DNA from: Pseudarthrobacter enclensis
Lineage (GTDB): Bacteria > Actinomycetota > Actinomycetes > Actinomycetales > Micrococcaceae
Length of the DNA stretch: 64,000 bases
Direction of reading: 5' to 3'
Assembly (NCBI RefSeq): GCF_030811655.1
Contig: NZ_JAUSRE010000001.1
Location: 1 to 64,000 of the forward strand
A program made the position numbers and the translations under genes. Below are positions 16,227 through 25,349 of this stretch, one piece after another. The notes beneath the pieces were generated by a model. The model ran no database searches. It saw only the letters and a program-made list of their open reading frames with translations, and was not told where the DNA came from. Within the stretch, counting starts at the first letter, position 1. Every line of letters begins with the position of its first letter.

Positions 16227-17339
16227 TTGAAGAAATCACTGCGTGCCGGCTTCAAGCGCGGTTCAATGGCCGGCGTGGCCACCGCAGGTGCCGCGGCCTT
16301 CCTGCTGGCCGGGTGTGGAGCACCGCCGTCCTCGTCGGGGGGCTCAAGCGCTGCGCCCAAGTCCGATTACACCGCATGCATGGTCTCTGACTCCGGGGGC
16401 TTCGACGACAAGTCGTTCAACCAGTCCGGCTACGAGGGCCTGCAAAGTGCGGTCAAGGACCTTGGCATCCAGGAGAAGCATGTCCAGTCCAAGGCTGACA
16501 CCGATTACGACCCCAACCTGCGCTCCATGGTGCAGCAGGGCTGCAAGCTCACCGTGACCGTCGGCTTCCTGCTCGGCGACGCCACCAAGTCCATTGCCAC
16601 GGCCAACCCGAACAGCCACTTCGCCATCATCGACTACAACGACCCCACGTTCCCCAAGAACGTCAAGCCGATCGTCTATGACACCGCCCAGGCTGCTTTC
16701 CTGGCCGGCTACCTGGCAGCCGGCACCTCCAAGACCGGCAAGGTGGCAACGTTCGGCGGCATCAACATCCCCACCGTGACCATCTTCATGGACGGCTTCG
16801 CCGACGGCGTGAAGTACTACAACGAGAAGAAGGGCAAGAACGTCCAGCTCATCGGCTGGGACAAGGACAAGCAGGACGGCACCTTCGTCGGTGACTTCAA
16901 GCAGGTCGACAAGGGCAAGGTCCTGACCCAGGGCTTCCTTGACCAGGGCGCCGACATCGTCCTCCCCGTGGCGGGTCCCGTGGGCGGCGGTGCAGGCAGC
17001 GCGATCCTGGATGCGAAGTCCAAAGGTAAGGACGCCAAGCTCATCTGGGTTGACTCGGATGGCTACCTGACTGCCCCGGATTACAAGTCCGTGATCCTGT
17101 CCTCCGTCCAGAAGACCATGGCCACCGCTGTGGAATCGGTCATCAAGGACGACAAGGACGGCAAGTTCGACGCCTCCCCGTACATCGGAACCCTCGCAAA
17201 CGGCGGCGTGGCCCTGGCTCCGTTCCACGATCTCGATTCCGCCGTGCCGGCAGACCTGAAGAGCGAACTGGACCAACTCAAGAAGGACATCATCTCCGGC
17301 ACCGTCAAGGTCGAGTCGAAGTCCAGCCCCACCAAGTAA
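16227..17339 (+). CDS. BMP-family nucleoside-binding lipoprotein
   Basis: 370-aa extracytoplasmic solute receptor of the basic membrane protein (Bmp/PnrA/Med) family, which binds purine and pyrimidine nucleosides. It has a type II signal peptide with lipobox LLAG-C30. The mature protein shows SDSGGFDDKSFNQSGYEGL, the family ligand-site signature, and GGINIPTVTIFMDGFADG. The start is a TTG with an excellent GGAGG 5 nt upstream. It heads a locus with matching ATPase, two permeases and nucleoside-degrading enzymes, which supports nucleosides as ligands. Confidence 0.94.
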   Translation: MKKSLRAGFKRGSMAGVATAGAAAFLLAGCGAPPSSSGGSSAAPKSDYTACMVSDSGGFDDKSFNQSGYEGLQSAVKDLGIQEKHVQSKADTDYDPNLRSMVQQGCKLTVTVGFLLGDATKSIATANPNSHFAIIDYNDPTFPKNVKPIVYDTAQAAFLAGYLAAGTSKTGKVATFGGINIPTVTIFMDGFADGVKYYNEKKGKNVQLIGWDKDKQDGTFVGDFKQVDKGKVLTQGFLDQGADIVLPVAGPVGGGAGSAILDAKSKGKDAKLIWVDSDGYLTAPDYKSVILSSVQKTMATAVESVIKDDKDGKFDASPYIGTLANGGVALAPFHDLDSAVPADLKSELDQLKKDIISGTVKVESKSSPTK

Positions 17340-17355
17340 GCACCGAACCGCGGGG

Positions 17356-17404
17356 CGCGCTGCCCTTCCGCCGTTACCCCGGCCGGAGGGCAGCGCGTTC
17401 TGTT
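17356..17404 (+). terminator. Hairpin between the BMP lipoprotein and its ATPase gene
   Basis: CGCGCTGCCC (17356-17365) and GGGCAGCGCG (17388-17397) pair fully, with further inner pairing, followed by TTCTGTTTTG. It probably acts as a partial terminator giving more receptor than transporter. Confidence 0.7.
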
Positions 17405-17565
17405 TTGCCGGCAACGTACGGTTGCCAGCACCATGCCGGCGGTCCTTTTTGCCGCCTGCCTGCCCTGCCCAGGAACCACACGTGACACTAGGCTGGGACT
17501 ACCCGCTGCCTTGCCGCCCACAGCGCGCCGGAGCAGATCCATACACACACAGATTGGTTGGGGTT

Positions 17566-19161
17566 TTGAAACTCGAACTGAAAGGGATCACGAAGCGATT
17601 CGGGTCCCTGGTAGCCAATGACCACATCGATTTGGTCGTCGAACCGGGGCAGGTGCACTGCCTCCTGGGAGAGAACGGCGCAGGCAAATCCACCCTGATG
17701 AACGTGCTCTACGGACTGTACGATCCGACCGAGGGTGAAATCCTGGTCGATGGCAAGCCTGTCGTCTTCAAAGACCCCGGCGAGGCCATGGCGGCCGGCA
17801 TCGGGATGGTCCACCAGCACTTCATGCTCATCCCTGTCTTCACAGTGGCCGAGAATGTGGCGCTGGGAAATGAGACTACCAAAGCCGCCGGCCTGCTCAA
17901 TCTGGAAGCCACGCGCGAGAAAATCCGCCGCATCTCGGACCAATACGGGTTCGACGTCGACCCCGACGCCATGGTGGAGGACCTGCCGGTCGGCGTCCAG
18001 CAGCGGGTCGAAATCATCAAGGCGCTGGTTCGTGATGCCGAGGTGCTCATCCTCGACGAACCCACTGCCGTGTTGACTCCGCAGGAGACCGATGAACTCC
18101 TGGACATCATCCGGCAGCTGAAGCGCGATGGTAAGTCGATCGTCTTCATCTCCCACAAACTGCGTGAAGTCAAAGCCATCTCGGACACCATCACGGTCAT
18201 CCGCCGTGGCAAGGTGGTCGGGCAGGCCGACCCGACGGCTTCCCCCACCGAACTGGCGTCCGCAATGGTGGGCCGCACCGTGAGCCTGACACTCGACAAG
18301 GCACCGGCCAAGACCGGTGAGGTGACGTTCAAGGTCCGCAACTTGACCGTGACGGACCACAACGGCCAGCACGTGGTCGATGACCTGTCGTTCGACATCG
18401 CCAAGGGCGAAGTGCTCGCCATCGCCGGAGTACAAGGCAACGGCCAGACGGAACTGACCGAGGCGATTCTTGGCGTGCAGCCGCACGTGGCCGGGTCCAT
18501 CACGCTCGACGGGGAGGAACTGCTGGGAAAGAGCGTCAAGCACGTCCTCGGGGCTGGGGTGGGCTTCGTCCCCGAGGACCGGACCCTTGACGGCCTGGTG
18601 GGCACGTTTACCATCTCCGAAAACATGATCCTGGACCTCTACGACAAGGCACCCTTCGCGCGCGGCGTGGGGATGAAGCCGGGCGTGATTGCGGACAACG
18701 CCGCCAGGAAGGTCGAGGAATTCGACGTCCGCACCCCGTCCGTTTCGGCCGCGGTGGGGACCCTCTCGGGCGGCAACCAGCAGAAGGTCGTGCTGGCCCG
18801 CGAACTCTCGCGTCCGCTGCGCCTGTTCATCGCTTCGCAGCCCACCCGCGGGCTCGACGTCGGCTCGATTGAGTTCGTCCACAAGCGCGTCATCGCAGAA
18901 CGTGACCACGGAACGCCGGTCATGATCGTGTCCACGGAACTTGACGAAGTACTGCAGCTGGCAGACCGCATCGCGGTGCTCTACCGCGGCCGGCTGGTCG
19001 GGATCGTACCCGCCACCACGTCCCGCGACGTGCTGGGCCTGATGATGGCCGGTGTCCCGGCCGCAGAAGCCGAAGCCAGCGCCTCCGCCCATGCCTCCGG
19101 CGCCACGACCACAGCGGCGGTTTCGGAGCCTGCCGGCCACGAAGGAGAATCCCATGTCTGA
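17566..19161 (+). CDS. Nucleoside ABC transporter ATP-binding protein (two ATPase domains)
   Basis: 531-aa tandem ATPase of the RbsA/NupA type. Domain 1 has Walker A GENGAGKST (35-43), the degenerate signature LPVGVQQRVEI and Walker B ILDEPTAVLT. Domain 2 has the altered Walker A GVQGNGQTE, GFVPEDRTLDGLV, the signature LSGGNQQKV and LFIASQPTRGLD in place of the usual Asp-Glu. Degeneracy in the second half is normal in this family. The C-terminal ~40 residues are Ala/Ser-rich. I chose the TTG at 17566 (a weak GGTTGGGG precedes it); TTG 17554 is possible. Confidence 0.92.
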   Translation: MKLELKGITKRFGSLVANDHIDLVVEPGQVHCLLGENGAGKSTLMNVLYGLYDPTEGEILVDGKPVVFKDPGEAMAAGIGMVHQHFMLIPVFTVAENVALGNETTKAAGLLNLEATREKIRRISDQYGFDVDPDAMVEDLPVGVQQRVEIIKALVRDAEVLILDEPTAVLTPQETDELLDIIRQLKRDGKSIVFISHKLREVKAISDTITVIRRGKVVGQADPTASPTELASAMVGRTVSLTLDKAPAKTGEVTFKVRNLTVTDHNGQHVVDDLSFDIAKGEVLAIAGVQGNGQTELTEAILGVQPHVAGSITLDGEELLGKSVKHVLGAGVGFVPEDRTLDGLVGTFTISENMILDLYDKAPFARGVGMKPGVIADNAARKVEEFDVRTPSVSAAVGTLSGGNQQKVVLARELSRPLRLFIASQPTRGLDVGSIEFVHKRVIAERDHGTPVMIVSTELDEVLQLADRIAVLYRGRLVGIVPATTSRDVLGLMMAGVPAAEAEASASAHASGATTTAAVSEPAGHEGESHV

Positions 19162-20551
19162 GAAGACAACCCCGGAACCGCAGGCGCTAGGCGACGACAG
19201 CGCCCATGTGGCCGCCGACACCCAGGTGCCGGGCGGCACCACCGCCGAGGCTGTCGCCTCCGACGTCGTGCTGGACACCGCAGGCGGCCAGATGCCGCCG
19301 TCCGCCGTTCCGGCAGCCACCCAGCGACGCGGCCGCGACCATGACCGGGACGGCGGCGGATCCGTCCTGCACCAGATCTTCACTGGCAACGCCATGGTCT
19401 CCTTCCTCTCCGTGCTGCTTGCCATCGTGCTTGGCGGCATCCTGATGGCAGTGACCAACCCCAAGGTCGCCCTCGCGGCCGGCTACTTCTTCGCCCAGCC
19501 CGGGGACCTCCTGACCGAGGTCATCCGTCCCTACACTGCCCTCGTGCAGGGGTCCATCTTCAATTGGGCCGGCGCTGACCTGGCCGCCCAGCTGTATCCG
19601 ATCACCGAGACCCTCACCGTCGCAACCCCGTTGATCTGCGCCGGGCTCGGCGTCGCGCTGGGATTCCGCGCCGGCCTGTTCAACATCGGTGCCCAAGGGC
19701 AGATCATCTTCGGGGCGCTCTTCGGCGCCTACATCGGCTTCGCCTGGCACCTGCCCATCGGCCTGCACCTGCTTCTCGTCATCCTGGCCGGTCTGGTCGG
19801 CGGCGCGGTCTGGGGCGGCGTTGTGGGCCTGCTGAAGGCCCGGACCGGTGCGCACGAGGTGATCGTGACCATCATGCTCAACTACATCGCCAACTTCCTG
19901 CTGCTGTTCCTGCTCACCACCCCGGCTTTCCAGCGCAAGGGTTCCACCAACCCGATCTCACCGTTTCTGGACTCCACTGCGCTGTTCCCCGAACTGCTCG
20001 GACCGCAATTCCGCCTGCATGCGGGCTTCCTGGTTGCCGTAGCGGCCACAGTCCTGGTCTGGTGGCTGCTCAACCGCTCCACGATCGGCTTTGAGTTCCG
20101 GGCAGTCGGCGCAAACCCCAGCGCCGCCCGCACCGCCGGCATCAACGTCGCCCGCAGCACCATCCTGGTCATGGCGATCGCCGGTGCCCTGGCCGGCCTG
20201 GCCGGCGTGGCCCAGGTGTCCGGCACGGAAAAGTACCTTTCCGGCGGTGTCGCCGCCTCCATCGGGTTTGATGCCATCACGGTCGCACTGCTGGGACGCT
20301 CGACGCCGTGGGGAACCTTCTTCGCGGGCCTGCTGTTCGGCGCCTTCCGCGCCGGCGGCGTGGCAATGCAGGCCCAGACACAGACACCGATCGACATCGT
20401 GCTCGTCATCCAGTCCCTGATCGTGCTGTTCATCGCAGCACCCCCGCTGGTCCGTGCGATATTCGGACTCAACCCCCGTAAGAAGAAGACCACCACAAGT
20501 GGGACCGCAGGTTCGCGTACCGGCGGCGTCAAGAGCGGAGCGGCAGCATGA
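19154..20551 (+). CDS. Nucleoside ABC transporter permease (first subunit)
   Basis: 465-aa BPD_transp_2-type permease with ~9 transmembrane helices and the motif GLFNIGAQGQIIFGAL. The loop EFRAVGANPSAARTAGINVARS is the coupling segment that contacts the ATPase. Residues 1-65 are a hydrophilic Ala/Thr-rich extension. It starts with ATG at 19154, GAAGGAG before it, overlapping the ATPase gene by 8 nt. The C-terminus is basic. Confidence 0.92.
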   Translation: MSEKTTPEPQALGDDSAHVAADTQVPGGTTAEAVASDVVLDTAGGQMPPSAVPAATQRRGRDHDRDGGGSVLHQIFTGNAMVSFLSVLLAIVLGGILMAVTNPKVALAAGYFFAQPGDLLTEVIRPYTALVQGSIFNWAGADLAAQLYPITETLTVATPLICAGLGVALGFRAGLFNIGAQGQIIFGALFGAYIGFAWHLPIGLHLLLVILAGLVGGAVWGGVVGLLKARTGAHEVIVTIMLNYIANFLLLFLLTTPAFQRKGSTNPISPFLDSTALFPELLGPQFRLHAGFLVAVAATVLVWWLLNRSTIGFEFRAVGANPSAARTAGINVARSTILVMAIAGALAGLAGVAQVSGTEKYLSGGVAASIGFDAITVALLGRSTPWGTFFAGLLFGAFRAGGVAMQAQTQTPIDIVLVIQSLIVLFIAAPPLVRAIFGLNPRKKKTTTSGTAGSRTGGVKSGAAA

Positions 20552-22068
20552 GCGCCACCACACAATCTCCCGCCGGCAAACAGCCAGGCACCGGAAAGGG
20601 AACCGGCAAGACAACCGGAGCAAACCGTGCCGGCAGCCGGGGAGGCACAACGGAACTGGTGAGCTGGAAGGCCGGCGTCGGCCTGGGCCTGCTCGCCATC
20701 CTGGGCACCGTGCTGTTCGGGTTCCTGGCCAACACAAAATCTGCCGGCTTCCGGATCGCCGAAGCCCGTGATCCGAATGCCTCCTCCACCGCAGCGTGGA
20801 TCACCCTGGCTGTGGCGCTGGCGGCCGCCGCCTACGTCGGCTTCCGCTGGATCAGCCAGCGGCGCGAGGGCGGGGGAGTGGACCGCTGGATTCCCGCCAC
20901 CACTATCGCTGCCATCGTCGTCCTGGGCCTGGCCGCCCTGGGCGTCGCCCGGGTCGAGAAGATCACCGTTCCCTCGATGGTGTTCGGCTGGATCTGCTCG
21001 GTCCTGCTGCTTGCCCTCGCCGCCTACGCCTGCTTCCTGACCGTACAGCGAAGGAAGGTCCCCGCCTGGGTGGGCGGAAGCTTCGCCGTCGTCTTCCTCG
21101 CCGGGTTCATGATCTGGATCGTGGCGGGCGGACGGGACCCCGAGCCGTCCATCTCCCTCGCAGGGCTGATGGCCGGCGCCGTCACCCTGGCTGTGCCGCT
21201 GGTGTTCGGTTCGCTCTCCGGGGTGCTCTGTGAACGGGCCGGCGTGGTCAACATCGCCATCGAGGGCCAGTTGCTGCTGGGTGCCTTCTCCGCCGCCGTC
21301 GTGGCCACTGTCACCGGCAACGTGTACGCGGGCCTGTTCTCCGCTGCTGTCGCAGGGGCGCTCGTGTCCCTGGTCCTGGCCGTGGTGAGCATCAAGTACC
21401 TCGTCAACCAGATCATCGTCGGCGTGGTGCTCAACGTCCTGATCAGCGGGCTCACCAGCTTCCTGTTCTCAACATTGCTGACAGCGGACCCCGAGCACCT
21501 GAACAAACCCGGACGGCTGCAGGCCGTGGACATCCCGTTCCTTGCCGACATCCCGATCATCGGACCTATCCTGTTCCGCCAGTCCCTTGTCGGCTACCTC
21601 ATGTACGTGGCTGTGATCGTTGTTTACGTCGGCCTGTTCCACACCAAGTGGGGCCTGCGGGTGCGTGCCGTCGGTGAACATCCCCAGGCAGCGGACACGG
21701 TGGGCATCAACGTCAACCGGACCCGGTTCATCAACGTCCTCATGGGCGGTGCGATCGCTGGAATCGGCGGTTCCTTCTTCACCCTGGTGTCGGTGGACGC
21801 GTTCAGCAAGGACATGTCCGGCGGGAGGGGCTACATCGCGCTGGCCGCCATGATTTTTGGGCGCTGGAACCCCATCGGGGCGTTCCTGGCCGCGTTGCTG
21901 TTCGGATTCGCCGACAACCTTCAAAGCATCATCACCATCATCGGCTCACCGGTGCCCAGCCAGTTCATGGCAATGCTGCCCTACGCCCTGACCGTCATCG
22001 CGGTGGCCGGACTGGTGGGCCGCTCCCGGCCGCCCGCCGCCGACGGCATACCGTACGTCAAGGGGTGA
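20548..22068 (+). CDS. Nucleoside ABC transporter permease (second subunit, N-terminally extended)
   Basis: 506-aa permease. The family core begins near residue 205 (SLSGVLCERAGVVNIAIEGQLLLGAF) and contains the coupling loop LRVRAVGEHPQAADTVGINVNRTRF. Ahead of it are a basic Gly/Thr-rich tail and about five additional transmembrane helices, making the protein ~200 residues longer than minimal homologues. It pairs with the preceding permease through an ATGA overlap, and its own stop overlaps cdd. This extension is discussed as a finding. Confidence 0.92.
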   Translation: MSATTQSPAGKQPGTGKGTGKTTGANRAGSRGGTTELVSWKAGVGLGLLAILGTVLFGFLANTKSAGFRIAEARDPNASSTAAWITLAVALAAAAYVGFRWISQRREGGGVDRWIPATTIAAIVVLGLAALGVARVEKITVPSMVFGWICSVLLLALAAYACFLTVQRRKVPAWVGGSFAVVFLAGFMIWIVAGGRDPEPSISLAGLMAGAVTLAVPLVFGSLSGVLCERAGVVNIAIEGQLLLGAFSAAVVATVTGNVYAGLFSAAVAGALVSLVLAVVSIKYLVNQIIVGVVLNVLISGLTSFLFSTLLTADPEHLNKPGRLQAVDIPFLADIPIIGPILFRQSLVGYLMYVAVIVVYVGLFHTKWGLRVRAVGEHPQAADTVGINVNRTRFINVLMGGAIAGIGGSFFTLVSVDAFSKDMSGGRGYIALAAMIFGRWNPIGAFLAALLFGFADNLQSIITIIGSPVPSQFMAMLPYALTVIAVAGLVGRSRPPAADGIPYVKG

Positions 22069-22481
22069 CGGCCGTGGAGGACACGGGAACCGTGGACTGG
22101 GCAGCCCTTGAGGCGGCTGCCGTCGCTGCCATGAAGAACGCCTACGCCCCATACTCCAAATTTCCGGTGGGCGCTGCGGCGCTGACCCGGGACGGCCGGA
22201 TCGTCAGCGGCTGCAACGTGGAGAACGCCAGCTACGGACTGACCCTGTGCGCCGAGTGCGCCCTGGTGGGCAACCTCCAGATGACCGGCGGGGGCCGGCT
22301 GCGGGCCTTCTACTGCGTGGACGGGGCGGGAAACATCCTGATGCCCTGCGGACGCTGCCGGCAGCTGCTGTACGAATTCCGTGCCCCGGACATGCAGCTC
22401 ATGACCACCCAAGGCATCAAAACCATGGACCAGGTGCTGCCTGACGCCTTTGGTCCCCAACACCTGGAGGAGACCCGGTGA
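22065..22481 (+). CDS. cdd: Cytidine deaminase
   Basis: 138-aa tetrameric-type zinc enzyme that deaminates cytidine and deoxycytidine to uridine forms. The zinc site is formed by CAEC in YGLTLCAECALVGN (Cys and catalytic Glu) and PCGRCRQLL (two Cys). SKFPVGAA and GCNVENAS line the nucleoside pocket. The GTG start overlaps the permease stop by 4 nt, and the stop overlaps deoA by 4 nt. The enzyme is thus translated with the importer that supplies its substrate. Confidence 0.96.
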   Translation: MTAVEDTGTVDWAALEAAAVAAMKNAYAPYSKFPVGAAALTRDGRIVSGCNVENASYGLTLCAECALVGNLQMTGGGRLRAFYCVDGAGNILMPCGRCRQLLYEFRAPDMQLMTTQGIKTMDQVLPDAFGPQHLEETR

Positions 22482-23794
22482 CTGAGAGCAAAGCCGGAGC
22501 GTTCGACGCCGTCGACATCATCCGCACCAAGCGGGACAAAGGGACGCTGAGCCCGGAGCAGATCGACTGGACCATCGACGCGTACACGCGGGGAGCCATC
22601 GCCGACGAGCAGATGGCAGCCCTGAACATGGCCATCCTGCTCAACGGGATGGACCGAACCGAGATCGCACGGTGGACCGCCGCCATGATCGCTTCGGGTG
22701 AACGGATGGACTTCTCCAGCCTGCGGCGTCCGGACGGCGGCCTGAAGTACACCACTGACAAGCACTCCACCGGGGGCGTGGGTGACAAGATCACCCTGCC
22801 GCTGGCTCCGCTGGTGGCGGTTTTCGGCGTCGCAGTACCGCAGCTGTCCGGGCGCGGACTGGGACACACCGGCGGCACCCTGGACAAGCTGGAATCCATT
22901 CCGGGGTGGCGGGCCAACCTCAGCAATGACGAGATCATGGCCCAGCTCCAGGACGTTGGTGCAGTGATCTGCGCCGCAGGCGCCGGCCTGGCGCCCGCTG
23001 ATAAGAAGCTCTACGCGCTGCGGGATGTCACGGGCACAGTGGAAGCGATTCCCCTGATCGCGTCCTCAATCATGAGTAAGAAGATCGCCGAGGGGACGGG
23101 CTCGCTGGTCCTGGACGTCAAGGTGGGCAGCGGAGCGTTCATGAAGGATGAGGCCCGGGCCCGGGAACTGGCCGAGACCATGGTGGCCCTGGGCAAGGAC
23201 GCCGGCGTCAACACGGTGGCGCTGCTGACCAATATGAACACGCCACTGGGCCTGACTGCCGGCAACGCGATCGAGGTGGAGGAGTCCGTCGAGGTCCTGG
23301 CCGGCGGCGGCCCGGAAGACGTGGTGGAGTTGACCGTCCGGCTCGCCGAAGAGATGCTCTCCTGCGCAGGCGTGCGGGACGCCGACCCCGCTGCTGCCTT
23401 GAAGGACGGCCGTGCCATGGACGTCTGGAACAGGATGATCTCCGCCCAAGGCGGAGACCCCAATGCCGCCCTTCCGGAGGCCAGGGAATCCGACGTCGTC
23501 TACGCCCCTGCCGACGGCGTGCTGGTGGAACTCGACGCGCTCGCCGTTGGCGTGGCGGCCTGGCGCCTCGGCGCCGGCCGTGCGCGCAAGGAGGACAGCG
23601 TCCAGGCCGGGGCGGGTGTGCGCATGCACGCCAAGCCCGGTGCCACCGTCCGGGCCGGTGAACCCCTGATGACGCTGTTGACCGACACCCCTGACCGGTT
23701 CGCACGGGCACGGGAAGCCCTGGAACACGCCGTGGTCATCGCGCCGGAAGGCTCGCGGCCCGCCCAGCAGCTGATCATCGACCGCATAGCATAG
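22478..23794 (+). CDS. deoA: Thymidine/pyrimidine-nucleoside phosphorylase
   Basis: 438-aa enzyme that phosphorolyses thymidine (and possibly uridine) to base and (deoxy)ribose-1-phosphate. Phosphate and substrate loops are visible: KHSTGGVGDKITLPLAPLV, SGRGLGHTGGTLDKLESIPG and IMSKKIAEG with the catalytic Lys context. The C-terminal PYNP domain includes ARKEDSVQAGAGVRMHAKPG. GTG start with AGGAGA upstream. The length is normal. It acts after cytidine deaminase in pyrimidine salvage. Confidence 0.95.
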   Translation: MTESKAGAFDAVDIIRTKRDKGTLSPEQIDWTIDAYTRGAIADEQMAALNMAILLNGMDRTEIARWTAAMIASGERMDFSSLRRPDGGLKYTTDKHSTGGVGDKITLPLAPLVAVFGVAVPQLSGRGLGHTGGTLDKLESIPGWRANLSNDEIMAQLQDVGAVICAAGAGLAPADKKLYALRDVTGTVEAIPLIASSIMSKKIAEGTGSLVLDVKVGSGAFMKDEARARELAETMVALGKDAGVNTVALLTNMNTPLGLTAGNAIEVEESVEVLAGGGPEDVVELTVRLAEEMLSCAGVRDADPAAALKDGRAMDVWNRMISAQGGDPNAALPEARESDVVYAPADGVLVELDALAVGVAAWRLGAGRARKEDSVQAGAGVRMHAKPGATVRAGEPLMTLLTDTPDRFARAREALEHAVVIAPEGSRPAQQLIIDRIA

Positions 23795-23800
23795 GTATCA

Positions 23801-24430
23801 ATGCAGGCCATCAACGACTTCATCCTCGCCGCAGCCGGACAGCCGTGGGTGCTGGTCCTGGTGCTGGCCTGCTGTGTCATTGACGGCTTCTTTCCGCCGG
23901 TCCCCAGCGAATCGGTGGTGGTGGGCCTCGCGGCCGTAGCCGCCACTGCCGACGTTCCCAGCCCGCTGCTCCTTGCCCTGGTGGCCGCAGCCGGCGCCTT
24001 CACCGGGGACAATATTGCCTATCTTCTTGGCCGGCGCGTAGGCACCAGGCGCTGGGCATGGATGCGCGGGCCCCGCATGCAAAGCGCGTTCCGCTGGGCG
24101 GGCAGGGAATTGCGGAAACGGCCCGCGTCGCTGATCCTTGTGGCCCGCTTCATTCCAATCGGCAGGGTGGCAGTCAACCTGACCGCTGGAGTGACCCATT
24201 ATTCCCATCTCCGCTTCGCGGGGCTGACCATCCTTTCGGCCGGCCTTTGGGGCGGATACTCCGTGGCCATAGGGCTCTTCTTCGGCCAGTGGTTTGAGGA
24301 CAACCATGTACTGGGGGCGGCCATCGCCATCATCTGCGCGGTGACGCTTGGGATTGTGGTGGACCTGGTAATCAACAAATTCCGGGGCAAACCCAACGTG
24401 GTGGAACGCATCCGGGAACCCGGCACCTGA
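23801..24430 (+). CDS. DedA/SNARE-associated-family membrane protein (first copy)
   Basis: 209-aa polytopic protein of the DedA superfamily, members of which flip undecaprenyl phosphate or phospholipids. Signature stretches are FFPPVPSESVVVGLAA, GAFTGDNIAYLLGRRVG and LVARFIPIGRVAVNLTAG (the F-x-x-x-[RG]-x-x-P motif). Four to five helices. It starts 6 nt after deoA, so it is probably cotranscribed with the nucleoside genes, yet no functional link to nucleosides is known. Confidence 0.88.
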   Translation: MQAINDFILAAAGQPWVLVLVLACCVIDGFFPPVPSESVVVGLAAVAATADVPSPLLLALVAAAGAFTGDNIAYLLGRRVGTRRWAWMRGPRMQSAFRWAGRELRKRPASLILVARFIPIGRVAVNLTAGVTHYSHLRFAGLTILSAGLWGGYSVAIGLFFGQWFEDNHVLGAAIAIICAVTLGIVVDLVINKFRGKPNVVERIREPGT

Positions 24431-24564
24431 CAGGCTCGTTTAACAGGGCGATTCCCTGCATCAGGGCGTAGCGGACAGCGCCCCCGCCGTGGGACACTTA
24501 GGAACGATTTCCGCTTTGGCTGCGGCACTTTAGCTGTGTCATTTTCATACAGGAGCAACACCGC

Positions 24565-25296
24565 GTGGAGTTTATTAATGAGGCCGTGCTCCATGCAGCG
24601 GGCCAGTGGTGGATTTACCCGGCGCTGCTGGTGTTCTTCTTCGTGGACGGCTTCGCCATGGTGGTCCCCAGCGAGACCCTTATCGTGGCGCTCGCGGCTT
24701 TCTCGCGGCACAGCGGCGAACCCAACCTCTGGATCCTGGGTATCACCGCCCTGGTGGGTGCCATTGCCGGTGACAACATGGCCTACATGCTCGGACGCAA
24801 GATCGGCCTGGAGCGGTGGGGATGGATGCGGCGCCCCAAAGTACGGAAAGTGTTTGCCTGGGCCCGTTACGAGCTGGAGAAGCGCGGCGCGGTGCTGATC
24901 TTCACCGCCAGGTACATTCCGTGGGGGCGCGTTGCCGTCAACTACGTAGCCGGCAGCACAGGCTTCTCCCACCGCAGGTTCTTCGCATTCGACGCCGTCG
25001 CCTGCCTCACGTGGGTGGGTTACTCGCTTGGCATCGGCCTGCTTGCCAGCTCGTTCCCGTGGCTGCACCACAATCCGTTGCTGAGCGCGGGCATCGCGGT
25101 GGTGTTCGCGATCGTCCTGGGAGTCCTCATCGACCACCTGCTGCGCTGGTGGCACAAGCGGCTCGGCCGGAACGACGGGCCGGATACGGACAGCTGGAGC
25201 GAGGGAACCTCCGGCTCCGGCTCCGGCAAGGACGGACGTCCCGGCACCCATGCCCTCGTGGTGCCGTCGGCAGAGGCCGGTCCCGCGGCCAAGTAG
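24565..25296 (+). CDS. DedA-family membrane protein (second copy)
   Basis: 243-aa paralogue of the preceding gene with the same landmarks (DGFAMVVPSETLIVALAAF, GDNMAYMLGRKIGLERW, IFTARYIPWGRVAVNYVAGST) plus a hydrophilic C-terminal tail of ~45 residues. GTG start with AGGAG 9 nt ahead. The two copies are separated by 134 nt, which I read as a separate promoter region with no clear boxes. Tandem duplication followed by divergence is the simplest origin. Confidence 0.88.
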   Translation: MEFINEAVLHAAGQWWIYPALLVFFFVDGFAMVVPSETLIVALAAFSRHSGEPNLWILGITALVGAIAGDNMAYMLGRKIGLERWGWMRRPKVRKVFAWARYELEKRGAVLIFTARYIPWGRVAVNYVAGSTGFSHRRFFAFDAVACLTWVGYSLGIGLLASSFPWLHHNPLLSAGIAVVFAIVLGVLIDHLLRWWHKRLGRNDGPDTDSWSEGTSGSGSGKDGRPGTHALVVPSAEAGPAAK

Positions 25297-25337
25297 CCGC
25301 CGGCTTTGAACGGCTGGCTTTGAACACCGGCCCACCC

Positions 25338-25343
25338 TAAGGT
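25338..25343 (+). promoter_or_regulatory. Leaderless -10 box TAAGGT for adenosine deaminase
   Basis: TAAGGT ends 6 nt before the GTG at 25350. The same bases also resemble a ribosome site (AGGTGGGA), so a leadered mRNA is not excluded. Confidence 0.4.
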
Positions 25344-25349
25344 GGGAAC

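Noticed and set aside
17488-19464. 658-codon antisense open frame across the nucleoside transporter ATPase
   Set aside because: Shadow of the sense ATPase gene, whose Walker motifs are clear.
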